DNA from: Sandaracinus amylolyticus
GTDB lineage: Bacteria; Myxococcota_A; Polyangia; Polyangiales; Sandaracinaceae
Direction: 5' to 3'
Assembly (NCBI RefSeq): GCF_021631985.1
Contig: NZ_CP070225.1
Span: 5,766,001 to 5,830,000, forward strand
Length of the DNA stretch: 64,000 bases
The position numbers were made by a program, and so were the translations under genes. Below are positions 17,732-24,936 of this stretch, one piece after another. The notes beneath the pieces are model-generated. The model saw nothing but the letters and a program-made list of their open reading frames with translations, ran no database searches and was not told the origin of the DNA. The number at the start of each line of letters is the position of its first letter. The first letter of the stretch is position 1.

Positions 17732-17885
17732 GCGGCGAGTCTAAGCCATACGCGCCGGCGATCGTGACGCCGTGCGGAGCGCGCTGGAGTCGTGCCTTCG
17801 CAGCTCTTCTGATCGACGCGCTGATCGCGATGCGGCGAGCCGTCGCGAGTTGACCTTGCTCTGCCGCGCGCTCGAACATCGTGCG

Positions 17886-18794
17886 ATGCGGAGCTCGATC
17901 GGGAGTCGCGGCATCGGAGTCGTGGCGTGGTTCGTGATGGCGAGCTGTGCTTGCGATCACGATCCACCTGCTCCCGTGCCTCCTCCGCCACTCACGTCCA
18001 CGCCGGTTCCGAGGGGCCCTTCGTGCGTGCGCGACGCCGATGGCACGTGCACCGAGTACCCGCCCGATCGCTACGTACCGTCGGCGAGCGAAGACACACC
18101 GCGCGACTGCGCGTCGAGCGGTGGGACGTGGTCCAGCGGGCCATGCCCGCGCGAGCGCAGCCTCGGTGACTGCGCGGCGGAGTGGGGCCAGGTGATCGTG
18201 TACTACCCCACGTTCCCGGCGGAGCCGCGAGCCCAGTGCGAGGCCTTCGGGTGGCGCTTCTTCGCGTCGCCGTCGTACGTGGCGCCCCCGCCGGAGGTGG
18301 TCGCCGCGCCTGCGGCGCCCGAAACCCCTCCGGCCGCGCCTCCGCACGAGCCGTCGTACACGATCGAGCGACCGAGCGGCTTCGTCGAGTGGGACGCGCC
18401 GCACCGGCCGGGCATCCGCAACCTCGAAGCGCATCGCTCCGCGCGCGGCTACGGACCGACCGACGCGCACGTCGTGCTCATCGTACGCTCGCAGGTGTTC
18501 GCGCCGGAGGCGGTCGCCGGTGGGCTCCAGATCGACTGGGCCGCGTTCGAGCGAGAAGGCGTCCAGGTGCGCTCGCATCGCGATACCGACTCCGCGGGCG
18601 CGCCGGGCGTCCGCTACGACACGCTCAGCACGACGGATCGCGGCGAGGTGCAGCACACGTACACGCTGCAGGTCCTCGACGGTACGGTCCTCTACACGAC
18701 CACCTGCGGGAGCCTGCAGACGACTTCGACGCGCTGGCGCCGCGACTGCGAGCGCGCGCTCGACTCGTTCCGCATCGTGCAACGGGACGAGTGA
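17886..18794 (+). CDS. Cys-rich lipoprotein of unknown function
   Basis: A protein of 302 residues. ATG 17886 begins a signal peptide (RSSIGSRGIGVVAWFVMAS) ending in a lipobox-like MASC, so lipid anchoring is expected. A Pro/Thr-rich linker follows (PPAPVPPPPLTSTPVP), then a Cys-containing region (SCVRDADGTCTEY, DCASSGGTWSSGPC, LGDCAAEW) likely to hold disulfides, a second Pro/Ala linker and a C-terminal domain with QHTYTLQVLDGTVLYTTTCGS and a final Cys pair. No family is recognised. A periplasmic or surface role is inferred from the signal and cysteines. Confidence 0.72.
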   Translation: MRSSIGSRGIGVVAWFVMASCACDHDPPAPVPPPPLTSTPVPRGPSCVRDADGTCTEYPPDRYVPSASEDTPRDCASSGGTWSSGPCPRERSLGDCAAEWGQVIVYYPTFPAEPRAQCEAFGWRFFASPSYVAPPPEVVAAPAAPETPPAAPPHEPSYTIERPSGFVEWDAPHRPGIRNLEAHRSARGYGPTDAHVVLIVRSQVFAPEAVAGGLQIDWAAFEREGVQVRSHRDTDSAGAPGVRYDTLSTTDRGEVQHTYTLQVLDGTVLYTTTCGSLQTTSTRWRRDCERALDSFRIVQRDE

Positions 18795-18876
18795 CCGAGC
18801 GCGAGCCGACTCGCGTCGATCCTGTGAGACCGGGGATGTTGCCGCGTCGCCCGACTCCGGTGTGCGCGAGCGGGGA

Positions 18877-18900
18877 GTGAGCGCGTTTCGCCGCGCTCAC
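18877..18900. terminator. Hairpin between convergent genes
   Basis: A perfect 9-bp stem, GTGAGCGCG and CGCGCTCAC, with a 6-nt loop (TTTCGC). It sits between the converging lipoprotein gene and glyoxalase-fold gene. There is no U tract, so if it terminates transcription it would be factor-assisted or bidirectional. Confidence 0.5.
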
Positions 18901-18913
18901 CCGACGTCTCTCG

Positions 18914-19372
18914 CTACCTCCCCTTCGGGTTCAAGTCCGCATAGACGCCGTGGAGCATCCCAGTGGCCTGGCCCACCTCGATCAGATAGCCGTCGGGGTC
19001 GCGCATGTAGCAGCGCAGCTCGGCTTTGCGATCGATGGGAGGAGTCAGGAACTCGGCGCCCTTGGCGCGCCAGGCCTCGTAACAGGCGTGGATGTCCGCC
19101 ACGCGGAGGTTCATGAAGCTCGACACGTGGTCGGGATCATCCGGAGCCCGGAGCACCACCTGCGGCTTGTCCGGAGTGGGACCTCCGCCGGGATTCATGA
19201 TGATCCAGCCATTTGCGAGCTTGACGATGCAGGGGTTCTCGTCGAGCACCACCTTTCCCCCGAGGACCTCGCTGTAGAACCTCCTCGACCGCGCCACGTC
19301 GCGCACGGTCAGGAAGTGGGTGAGAACGAACCCCTCGGCGGGAGCGGGCAGGTCTCCTCGATCGTCGTCCAT
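18914..19372 (-). CDS. Glyoxalase/bleomycin-resistance (VOC) family protein
   Basis: A protein of 152 residues with paired beta-alpha-beta-beta-beta VOC modules: LTHFLTVRDVARSRRFYSEVLGGKVV in the first and SSFMNLRVADIHACYEAWRAKGAEF then YMRDPDGYLIEVGQ in the second. Candidate metal ligands are His19 in the first strand and Glu in LIEVGQ. Possible roles include a lyase, dioxygenase or resistance protein; the substrate cannot be told. ATG 19372 starts with an acidic leader (DDDRGDLPAPAEG). Confidence 0.88.
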   Translation of the reverse strand: MDDDRGDLPAPAEGFVLTHFLTVRDVARSRRFYSEVLGGKVVLDENPCIVKLANGWIIMNPGGGPTPDKPQVVLRAPDDPDHVSSFMNLRVADIHACYEAWRAKGAEFLTPPIDRKAELRCYMRDPDGYLIEVGQATGMLHGVYADLNPKGR

Positions 19373-19637
19373 CCCCGCTACCTACGCGCCGCCGCCGCTC
19401 GGAAAGCTTCCCATTCGGGCCGTCGGGCGAGAGATTGGCAATGGCGGCCCCGGTGGTCCGAGCGCGAGGTCGGTGAAGCGACTCCGGCAATCGAGTCGCG
19501 ATCACGACCCACCGAGCTCACTGCTCGACAGCCGACGGGCTCCATGGCCCTGAGACCGCTCTCTCGTGATGACGTTCGAGGTCGAAGAGCGCGTCGCGTT
19601 CTGCATCGCACGCTGCGACGAGGCGCTCGCCTGGACG

Positions 19638-19745
19638 TTACCCCCACTCGTTCTCGATCGTCTGCAACAGGAAGTCGCGGAACGCCGAGACCTCGAGCGG
19701 GAGCGGGCGCGTCGACGGATAGACGAGGTTCAGTGCGCCGGCCGA
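19638..19745 (-). pseudogene. C-terminal remnant of a LysR-type regulator
   Basis: The last 35 residues or so of this frame (ALNLVYPSTRPLPLEV, then SAFRDFLLQTIENEWG and stop) match the extreme C-terminus of LysR substrate-binding domains, where xLVYPSxRxLxPxVRAFxDFL is common. Nothing recognisable as the rest of a LysR protein is present upstream in this frame. It therefore looks like a relic left by deletion. It abuts the receiver-domain relic in another frame. Confidence 0.5.
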
Positions 19746-19876
19746 AGGATCGCGTCGAGATCCGCAAACATGACGGGCTTCGGCAGGAAGAGATCGAAGT
19801 ACCGGAGCATTGTCGCGCTCGGGACGACCGTGCCACTCATCCCGACGATCGCGACGCCGCGCGTCGCCGGATCGAC
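19730..19876 (-). pseudogene. Remnant of a receiver (CheY-like) domain
   Basis: About 48 residues, VDPATRGVAIVGMSG then MLRYFDLFLPKPVMFADLDAIL and stop, look like strands beta-4/beta-5 of a receiver domain with the conserved Lys-Pro (LPKPV) and the last helix. The upstream part with the acidic pocket and phospho-acceptor Asp is missing. It overlaps the start of the LysR remnant, so the two relics were joined by a rearrangement. The rest of 19373-19986 shows no recognisable gene. Confidence 0.45.
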
Positions 19877-19986
19877 GCGCCCGTTTCGCCAGCATTCCGG
19901 GCTCGCGTGCAACTGCAACGCTGAGGAACGGGGAGGTCCTGGGCCGAAGCACGGCTCTTGCTCAGCGCCCGATTCACGTAGTCGAG

Positions 19987-20379
19987 TCAGCCGCGTGAAG
20001 GGCTGTCGCGCGAGCTGCCGTCGGCGTGAAAGCGTCGGTGCGCGACGTAGGCGATGCCGGTCAGCAGCAGGAGCACGCCCGCCGGTGCGCTCTCGGCGAG
20101 GGCGTCCCCCGAGGCGGCGTGCGCGACGAGCGCGCCGCTCAAATTGAAGAACACACCCGCGAAGGCCCACTCCTTCAGGCGTGGCCATCGCGCGCCGAAG
20201 ACGAACGTGACGGCGGCGAGGAGCTTCCAGATGCCCAGCTCGGTCGCGATGTACGCGGGGTAACCGAGGTGCGCTGCTGCCTGCATCGGGATCGGCTGAT
20301 GGGTGACGTTGGCGAGGCCCGAGATGAAGATCATCGCGGCGAGCAGGCCCGTCGGAATCCAGTATCGGAGTTTCTTCAT
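19987..20379 (-). CDS. DoxX-like integral membrane protein
   Basis: A protein of 130 residues with four helices: YWIPTGLLAAMIFISGLANV, the GIWKLLAAVTFVFGARWP segment (the DoxX-like core), WAFAGVFFNLSGALVAHAA and APAGVLLLLTGIAYVAH. The pattern LGYPAYIATELGIWKLL is characteristic of the DoxX_2 family. Function is unclear; some relatives associate with redox or thiosulfate metabolism. It is divergent from the AraC-type gene 34 bp away, so that regulator may control it. Confidence 0.85.
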   Translation of the reverse strand: MKKLRYWIPTGLLAAMIFISGLANVTHQPIPMQAAAHLGYPAYIATELGIWKLLAAVTFVFGARWPRLKEWAFAGVFFNLSGALVAHAASGDALAESAPAGVLLLLTGIAYVAHRRFHADGSSRDSPSRG

Positions 20380-20402
20380 GGGCTATTGGTAGGAGGTGCG
20401 CT

Positions 20403-20415
20403 ATGGACTGTCCAT
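20403..20415. promoter_or_regulatory. Palindrome ATGGAC-T-GTCCAT at the AraC gene start
   Basis: An exact 6-bp inverted repeat with a 1-nt centre overlaps the ATG of the AraC gene and lies between the divergent DoxX and AraC genes. It could be an operator for the regulator itself. Confidence 0.35.
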
Positions 20416-21406
20416 GTCTCGAAAGCCAAAGAAGTTAGCCGAAGCTCCATCTCCGATGGAGCTCCAGGACCCGCGCGGCGACGTCGTCGCGGACGTGCTC
20501 GGCGCTTCGCTCCTCCGCCACGCGCTCTACAAGCCGCTCGAGGCGCACGCGCCGTGGGGCATTCGCTTGCCGACGCGATCTCGCGCGAGCTTCTATCTCG
20601 TCACGTGTGGCAGCGCGCGCATCGAGGTCGAGGGCGAGCGCGCTCATGTGCTCTCGCCGGGGGAGGTCGCATTCGTTCCGCACGGCACGCCCCACCTGCT
20701 GCGCGACTCGGCCGACACGGTCGCCGGGGCCGTGTGCGATGGTCCGCCGACTTCGAACCTCACGCCTCGGCGCATCGGTGGGAGCGGTGCAATCACGAAC
20801 CTCGTCGCGGGCTTCTTCGAGATTCGCAGCGGGCATGAACCGCCGCTCCTTCAGAAGATGCCGAACCTCGTCGTGCTGTCGTCGAGCGATCCGACGTCGG
20901 GCCCGTCGATCGCGGCGCTGGTGCAGCTCGTCCTCGCCGAGAGTGTCGCACCGAAGCCCGCGAGCAGTGTCGTGCTCCAGCGCCTAGCCGACGTGCTCTT
21001 CGTCCTCGCGCTTCGATCGGTGCGCGCCTCGGGCCAGTGCAAGGCCCCCGGCATTCCTGCGCTCACCGATCCGCGCATCTACGAGGCATTGAACCTGATG
21101 CACGCTCAGATCGCCGAGCCGTGGACCGTGGTGGCGCTCGCGAAGCGGGTGAACATGTCTCGCTCGGGCTTCGCGGCGCGCTTCACCGAGCTCGTCGGCG
21201 AGTCGCCCCTCCAATATCTCGCGCGCTGGCGCGTCACACGCGCGGCCGAGCTGCTTCGCGACGGCGACGACGGGATCGAGGCGGTCGCAAACCTCGTCGG
21301 CTACGAGAGCCTCCCCGCGTTCAGTCGCGCCTTCAAACGTTGGCAGGGCGAGAGCCCCGCGACCTTCCGCCGCGCGCTCGAACAGCAGGGCCTGCGTCGG
21401 AAGTGA
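20414..21406 (+). CDS. AraC-family regulator with cupin sensor domain
   Basis: About 330 residues. The N-terminal cupin_6-type domain (residues 15-190) includes the beta-strand SFYLVTCGSARIEVEGE and the metal-type loop LSPGEVAFVPHGTPHLL. The C-terminal 100 residues are an AraC double helix-turn-helix: WTVVALAKRVNMSRSGFAARF and GIEAVANLVGYESLPAFSRAF, ending with the RWQGESPATFRR signature. Relatives commonly control a neighbouring oxidoreductase or DoxX-type gene. ATG 20414 is used; AGGAGG lies 17 nt upstream, so an upstream start (GTG 20396 or CTG 20408) cannot be excluded. Confidence 0.88.
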   Translation: MSRKPKKLAEAPSPMELQDPRGDVVADVLGASLLRHALYKPLEAHAPWGIRLPTRSRASFYLVTCGSARIEVEGERAHVLSPGEVAFVPHGTPHLLRDSADTVAGAVCDGPPTSNLTPRRIGGSGAITNLVAGFFEIRSGHEPPLLQKMPNLVVLSSSDPTSGPSIAALVQLVLAESVAPKPASSVVLQRLADVLFVLALRSVRASGQCKAPGIPALTDPRIYEALNLMHAQIAEPWTVVALAKRVNMSRSGFAARFTELVGESPLQYLARWRVTRAAELLRDGDDGIEAVANLVGYESLPAFSRAFKRWQGESPATFRRALEQQGLRRK

Positions 21407-21428
21407 CGGCGGCCGGCCTTGAAAGGAG

Positions 21429-21450
21429 AAAACCCCGAAAGGGGCTTTCT
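21429..21450 (+). terminator. Rho-independent-type hairpin after AraC gene
   Basis: A CCCC-GAAA-GGGG stem with a stable GNRA-type loop, preceded by an A run and followed by CTTTCT, 23 bp after the AraC stop. The A/T flanks extend the stem, giving a short but convincing terminator. Confidence 0.65.
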
Positions 21451-21565
21451 CGAAATCTCCGCGGTGAGCGCGACGCTTCGTTCGTTGGGTCTCGCGAAAG
21501 CGCCAGCGCCTCTCGGCAACGCGGAGGGCGCGGCCAACCTCGTCGATCGCTGCGATCGCGCGCGT

Positions 21566-21908
21566 AAGTCGCCGTCGGAGCGACCGGAGCGAGCTGCGCG
21601 CACTGCTCCTGCCAAGCGGCCGTCTTCTGCTCATGAAGCGTGACGAGCGCGTTCTCGTGCGCTTGCTCCGCGGCGAGCGCCTCGCGAAGCTCCGCTTCGA
21701 GACGCTCGCGGCGTTTCGTCAGGGCGAAGAGCCGCTCGAAGAAGCCTGGCGCGTACGCCTCAAGCTCTGCGCGAGGGTTGGCAGACCTCGACCGATCCAC
21801 GACGGGCGCAGCCGGCCCGGCAGGATCGACGCGTCTCGCGAGAGCGTTCCAGTCGATGGGATCGAACGCTCTCGCGATGGATCGAAGTCGCAGGACGTGA
21901 CGCACCAC
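21566..21908 (-). pseudogene. Probable truncated gene, helical N-terminal fragment
   Basis: From ATG 21908 about 115 residues look protein-like: FDPIDWNALARRVDPAG, then a long Glu/Arg/Ala coiled-coil (FFERLFALTKRRERLEAEL, ALAAEQAHENALVTLHEQK). Beyond that the frame becomes Arg/Pro-rich and runs through the AraC terminator into the antisense of AraC, stopping at 21333. No nuclease or other catalytic motif remains. It is likely the 5' part of a gene whose end was lost, close to a tRNA gene. The function of the intact protein is not known. Confidence 0.4.
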
Positions 21909-22173
21909 CGTCGCACTACGGAGGCGCCGGGGGACCCCCCCGGCGGGGTGACCGCACCGAGCGACGCGGCTCGATCCGGTCGTCGATCGCTGCGCGGAAG
22001 GTCCCGTTGGCGCGATCGCCGCGCAAAAGAACGTTGCCCACCCGGTGGGAAGTCAGTGGGCAAAACACCCGTCAGCGGCCCGATTTCGACCGTGAGCGAC
22101 TGGCGTTCTGTTCAGTCTCGCGTGGTCACCCGAACGCGCGCTTTCCCGCGCTTTTCTCTGGGTTCCGTCGCGA

Positions 22174-22257
<84 letters not shown>

Positions 22258-22446
22258 GTGGTCTTCGCTAACTATCAGGAATCTAAGCTCGGTCGCGCAC
22301 CATCACGCGAGCCGGATGCTGGCTCGCCCGCGCTCCCCGCGAGCTGTTACCACGCGGCTACCAGGAGCGCATCCGCCACGACGCGAGGCGCCCGACCATC
22401 TCGACGAGATCGGAAGCGGCCGCTCGACGCGCCAAGCCGTTGCGCC

Positions 22447-22472
22447 GACGCGCCAACCACGACTGGCGCGTC
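22447..22472. promoter_or_regulatory. Inverted repeat GACGCGCCA-N8-TGGCGCGTC with an extra half-site
   Basis: A perfect 9-bp inverted repeat with an 8-bp spacer lies 23 bp before the lipoprotein ATG. A further direct copy of GACGCGCCA lies about 24 bp upstream. It could be an operator, or a leader hairpin affecting translation. The remaining 22258-22446 shows no gene. Confidence 0.45.
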
Positions 22473-22494
22473 GAGGCGCGGAGTATCGTGCGGC

Positions 22495-23034
22495 ATGCCG
22501 CCGATCATGCGCCGGACGATCACGAGCTCGCTCCCGTGGGTCCTCTTGCTCAGCGCGTGCGGCAACGCCGCGCCATCGTCGAACGACGCGGGCTCCGGCT
22601 GCGAGAGCGCGGGCTATCCCGAGATGACCGGGCCGATCACCGGCCTCGCGGAGAGCTACCAGGCGGGCGATCCGATCGACATCCAGGTGCCGGTCGACGA
22701 GGACACCCGGCGGGTCGTGGTCGGCATCTACGAGGTCGGCACCACGCTCTATCTCGGCGGCACCGCGGAGGACGTGTCCTCGAGCACCGCGCAGCTGAGC
22801 TTCTTCGCGGGCGTGGCCGACGGCGCGACCGGCACCTTCTATCTCTCGATCGAGCTCTGCTCGACGGAGGTCTGCACCCCGCCGCACGTCCGGAACACCT
22901 ACCAGCGCGGCGACCGCACGATCCCGCTGGCGAGCGGCGAGGTGTACACCCAGACCCGCGAGCACGTCGGCGGCGAGGCGATGACCGAGGTCTGCCCGAC
23001 CGCGATCCCGATCCAGAGCTTCGCGATCCACTGA
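22495..23034 (+). CDS. Small lipoprotein of unknown function
   Basis: A protein of 179 residues with a signal peptide (MRRTITSSLPWVLLLSAC) ending in a good lipobox LSAC at about residue 21. The mature part is acidic and strand-rich, with an Ig-like rhythm (DIQVPVDEDTRRVVVGIYEVGTTLY..., TGTFYLSIELCSTEVC) and four Cys. An export role or surface decoration is inferred. A later ATG at 22507 also fits the signal peptide. No family is recognised; Myxococcota encode many such single-domain lipoproteins. Confidence 0.75.
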   Translation: MPPIMRRTITSSLPWVLLLSACGNAAPSSNDAGSGCESAGYPEMTGPITGLAESYQAGDPIDIQVPVDEDTRRVVVGIYEVGTTLYLGGTAEDVSSSTAQLSFFAGVADGATGTFYLSIELCSTEVCTPPHVRNTYQRGDRTIPLASGEVYTQTREHVGGEAMTEVCPTAIPIQSFAIH

Positions 23035-23065
23035 TCACATCGCCAGCGCGTGACGCGGGCGTGCC

Positions 23066-23101
23066 CGGGTGGACAGCCTTTGGGCAGGCGGTGTCCACCC
23101 G
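23066..23101. promoter_or_regulatory. Long inverted repeat CGGGTGGACA-N16-TGTCCACCCG
   Basis: Two perfect 10-bp arms (23066-23075 and 23092-23101) are separated by 16 bp. They lie about 47 bp upstream of a sigma-54-like promoter that precedes the hydrolase gene, a typical distance for activator binding. The arms contain TGGACA/TGTCCA, the same half-sites as the palindromes at 30985 and 39901 but in outward order. It could also be a terminator stem for the upstream lipoprotein gene, although no T run follows. Confidence 0.5.
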
Positions 23102-23147
23102 CCGTCACGTCGCGCGCGGTCTCGTTCGAAACGCAGGGCTTCACGCA

Positions 23148-23162
23148 CGGCACGGGGTCTGC
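23148..23162 (+). promoter_or_regulatory. Candidate sigma-54 promoter CGGCACG-GGGT-CTGC
   Basis: It matches the -24/-12 consensus (TGGCAC-N5-TTGC) with the invariant GG and GC at correct spacing. It lies 40 bp before the ATG of the alpha/beta hydrolase gene and downstream of the long inverted repeat. Confidence 0.6.
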
Positions 23163-23202
23163 TGAGGTGCGGGCCGTCACCTCGAACAAGGGAGACCCGA
23201 CG

Positions 23203-24033
23203 ATGAAGGAAGAGACGATCGCGAGCGCAGACGGCACCGAGATCTTCGTGCGGTCGTGGCAGCCGCCGGGCGCGCCGCGCGCGGTGCTGGCGGTGGTGCA
23301 CGGGTTCAAGTCGCACAGCGGGCTCTACGACTGGGCCGGTCCACGGCTCGCCGAGACCGGGCTCGCGGTGTACGCGCTCGATCTGCGCGGGCACGGCAAG
23401 TCGGGCGGCGAGCGGCTCTACGCCGAGAAGATGTCGGAGCTCACCGACGACGTGGACGCGCTCGTGAAGCTCGCGCGCTCGCGCCACCCGGGGCTCGCGG
23501 TGTTCGTGCTCGGACACAGCGCGGGCGGCGTCATCTCGTGCATGTACGTGCTCGAGCACCAGAAGGAGCTCGCCGGGTTCATCTGCGAGAGCTTCGCGCA
23601 CGAGGTGCCCGCGCCCGACTTCGTGCTCGCGGTGCTCAAGGGGCTCAGCCACATCACGCCCCACGCGCACGTGCTGAAGCTCGAGGACGAGGGCTACTCG
23701 CGCGATGCGAAGTTCGTGGAGCGGATCAAGAACGACCCGCTGATCCCGAAGATCGCGTACCCCGCGCTCACCGTGGCCGAGATGGTGCGCGCCGACGAGC
23801 GCCTCAAGCAGGGCGACTTCGCGAACATCACGCTGCCGGTGCTCATCCTCCACGGCACCGCGGATCGCGTGACGCTGCCCCGCGGGAGCGAGCGCTTCCA
23901 GGAGATGGGCGGCTCGGCGGACAAGACGCTGAAGCTCTATCCCGATCACTTCCACGACCTGCTCAACGACTTCGGCCGCGAGGGCGTCCTCACCGACATC
24001 ACGCAGTGGATCGGAGCGCGCATCCCGCGCTGA
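23203..24033 (+). CDS. Alpha/beta hydrolase, monoacylglycerol-lipase-like
   Basis: A protein of 276 residues. The oxyanion region is VVHGFKSHSGLYD, the nucleophile elbow is VLGHSAGG (Ser), the acid is in LHGTADRVT (Asp) and the His is in YPDHFHDLLND. The HGxxxHSxxY pattern and the cap segment FAHEVPAPDFVLAVL are typical of lysophospholipase/monoglyceride lipases. It probably hydrolyses acyl esters in the cytoplasm. ATG 23203 follows AAGGGAG. It is the first gene of a run with the MBL-fold enzyme and thiolase, under a sigma-54-like promoter. Confidence 0.88.
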   Translation: MKEETIASADGTEIFVRSWQPPGAPRAVLAVVHGFKSHSGLYDWAGPRLAETGLAVYALDLRGHGKSGGERLYAEKMSELTDDVDALVKLARSRHPGLAVFVLGHSAGGVISCMYVLEHQKELAGFICESFAHEVPAPDFVLAVLKGLSHITPHAHVLKLEDEGYSRDAKFVERIKNDPLIPKIAYPALTVAEMVRADERLKQGDFANITLPVLILHGTADRVTLPRGSERFQEMGGSADKTLKLYPDHFHDLLNDFGREGVLTDITQWIGARIPR

Positions 24034-24076
24034 CGACGGACCGGAGCCCACGCGCTCGGCCACTCGAGGAGGCTCG

Positions 24077-24913
24077 ATGGACCTCACGTACCTCGGCACC
24101 GCGACGCTCGCGCTGCGCGCGGGCAGCACGACGCTGCTCACCGATCCCGTGTTCGATCCCGTGGGATCGAAGTACGACTTCGGGCTCTGGTTCACGCCGC
24201 GCTCGTGGTTCTCGTCGGAGAAGCTCTACGCGTCGCCGGTGCCGCCGCGCGGGCCCTTCGACGCGGTGCTGCTCAGCCACGATCACCACGCCGACAACCT
24301 CGATCAGGCGGGGCGCGATCTCGTGGCCGACGAGGCGAAGGTCTCCCGAGTGCTCACGACGGTGCCGAGCGCGCGGCGGCTCGCGCGACCGCGCGGAACG
24401 GACGACGCGCCGGGCAAGGGCCTCGGCCTCGGAGGACGCGCGCAGGGGCTGCGTCCCGGCGTCAGCACGCGCGTCGGTGAGGTGACGATCACCGCGACTC
24501 CGGCGCGACACGGGCCCTCGTACGCGCCGCAGGCGCATCAGGTGACGGGCTTCTTGATCGACGTCGATCACGGGCCGCGCATCTGGATCTCCGGAGACAC
24601 CGTGATGTTCCCGGCGCTCGAGAGCGAGCTGCGGCGCATCGGGCGCGAGCGACCGGTCGACGTCGCGGTGGTGCACTGCGGCGCGGTCGGGTTCCCGCGT
24701 GCGCTCGGGTTCTCGCACGCGCGCTTCACCTTCGACGCCGCCGAGGCGATCACGGCGTGCGAGCTCGTCGGCGCGCGCACGGTGGTGCCGGTGCATCGCG
24801 CGGGCTGGGCGCACTTCCGCGAGCCCGAGCCCACACTGCGCGCGGCGTTCGACACGACCCCACTGGCGGATCGGACGCGCTGGCTCGAAGTCGGCGGCAC
24901 CCTCCCCTTCTGA
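24077..24913 (+). CDS. MBL-fold (UPF0173/ulaG-like) metal-dependent hydrolase
   Basis: A protein of 278 residues with the metallo-beta-lactamase fold: LTYLGTATLAL, the metal-binding HxHxDN as LLSHDHHADNLDQ near residue 75, the ARHGPSY His, the strand FLIDVDHGPRIWISGDTVMF carrying the bridging Asp, and a late His in TVVPVHRAGWAHF. It belongs with lactonase-like hydrolases that handle phosphorylated or acylated substrates; the real substrate is unknown. It lies 43 bp after the lipase-like gene and 23 bp before the thiolase gene. A fatty-acid-related role is inferred from the neighbours. Confidence 0.85.
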   Translation: MDLTYLGTATLALRAGSTTLLTDPVFDPVGSKYDFGLWFTPRSWFSSEKLYASPVPPRGPFDAVLLSHDHHADNLDQAGRDLVADEAKVSRVLTTVPSARRLARPRGTDDAPGKGLGLGGRAQGLRPGVSTRVGEVTITATPARHGPSYAPQAHQVTGFLIDVDHGPRIWISGDTVMFPALESELRRIGRERPVDVAVVHCGAVGFPRALGFSHARFTFDAAEAITACELVGARTVVPVHRAGWAHFREPEPTLRAAFDTTPLADRTRWLEVGGTLPF

Positions 24914-24936
24914 CCTCCGACCGGAACACTCGTCCC

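Noticed and set aside
16998-18782. Long minus-strand frame across the RibD-like and lipoprotein genes
   Set aside because: It reads through two better-supported genes, one in the same direction and another frame, and has no motif.
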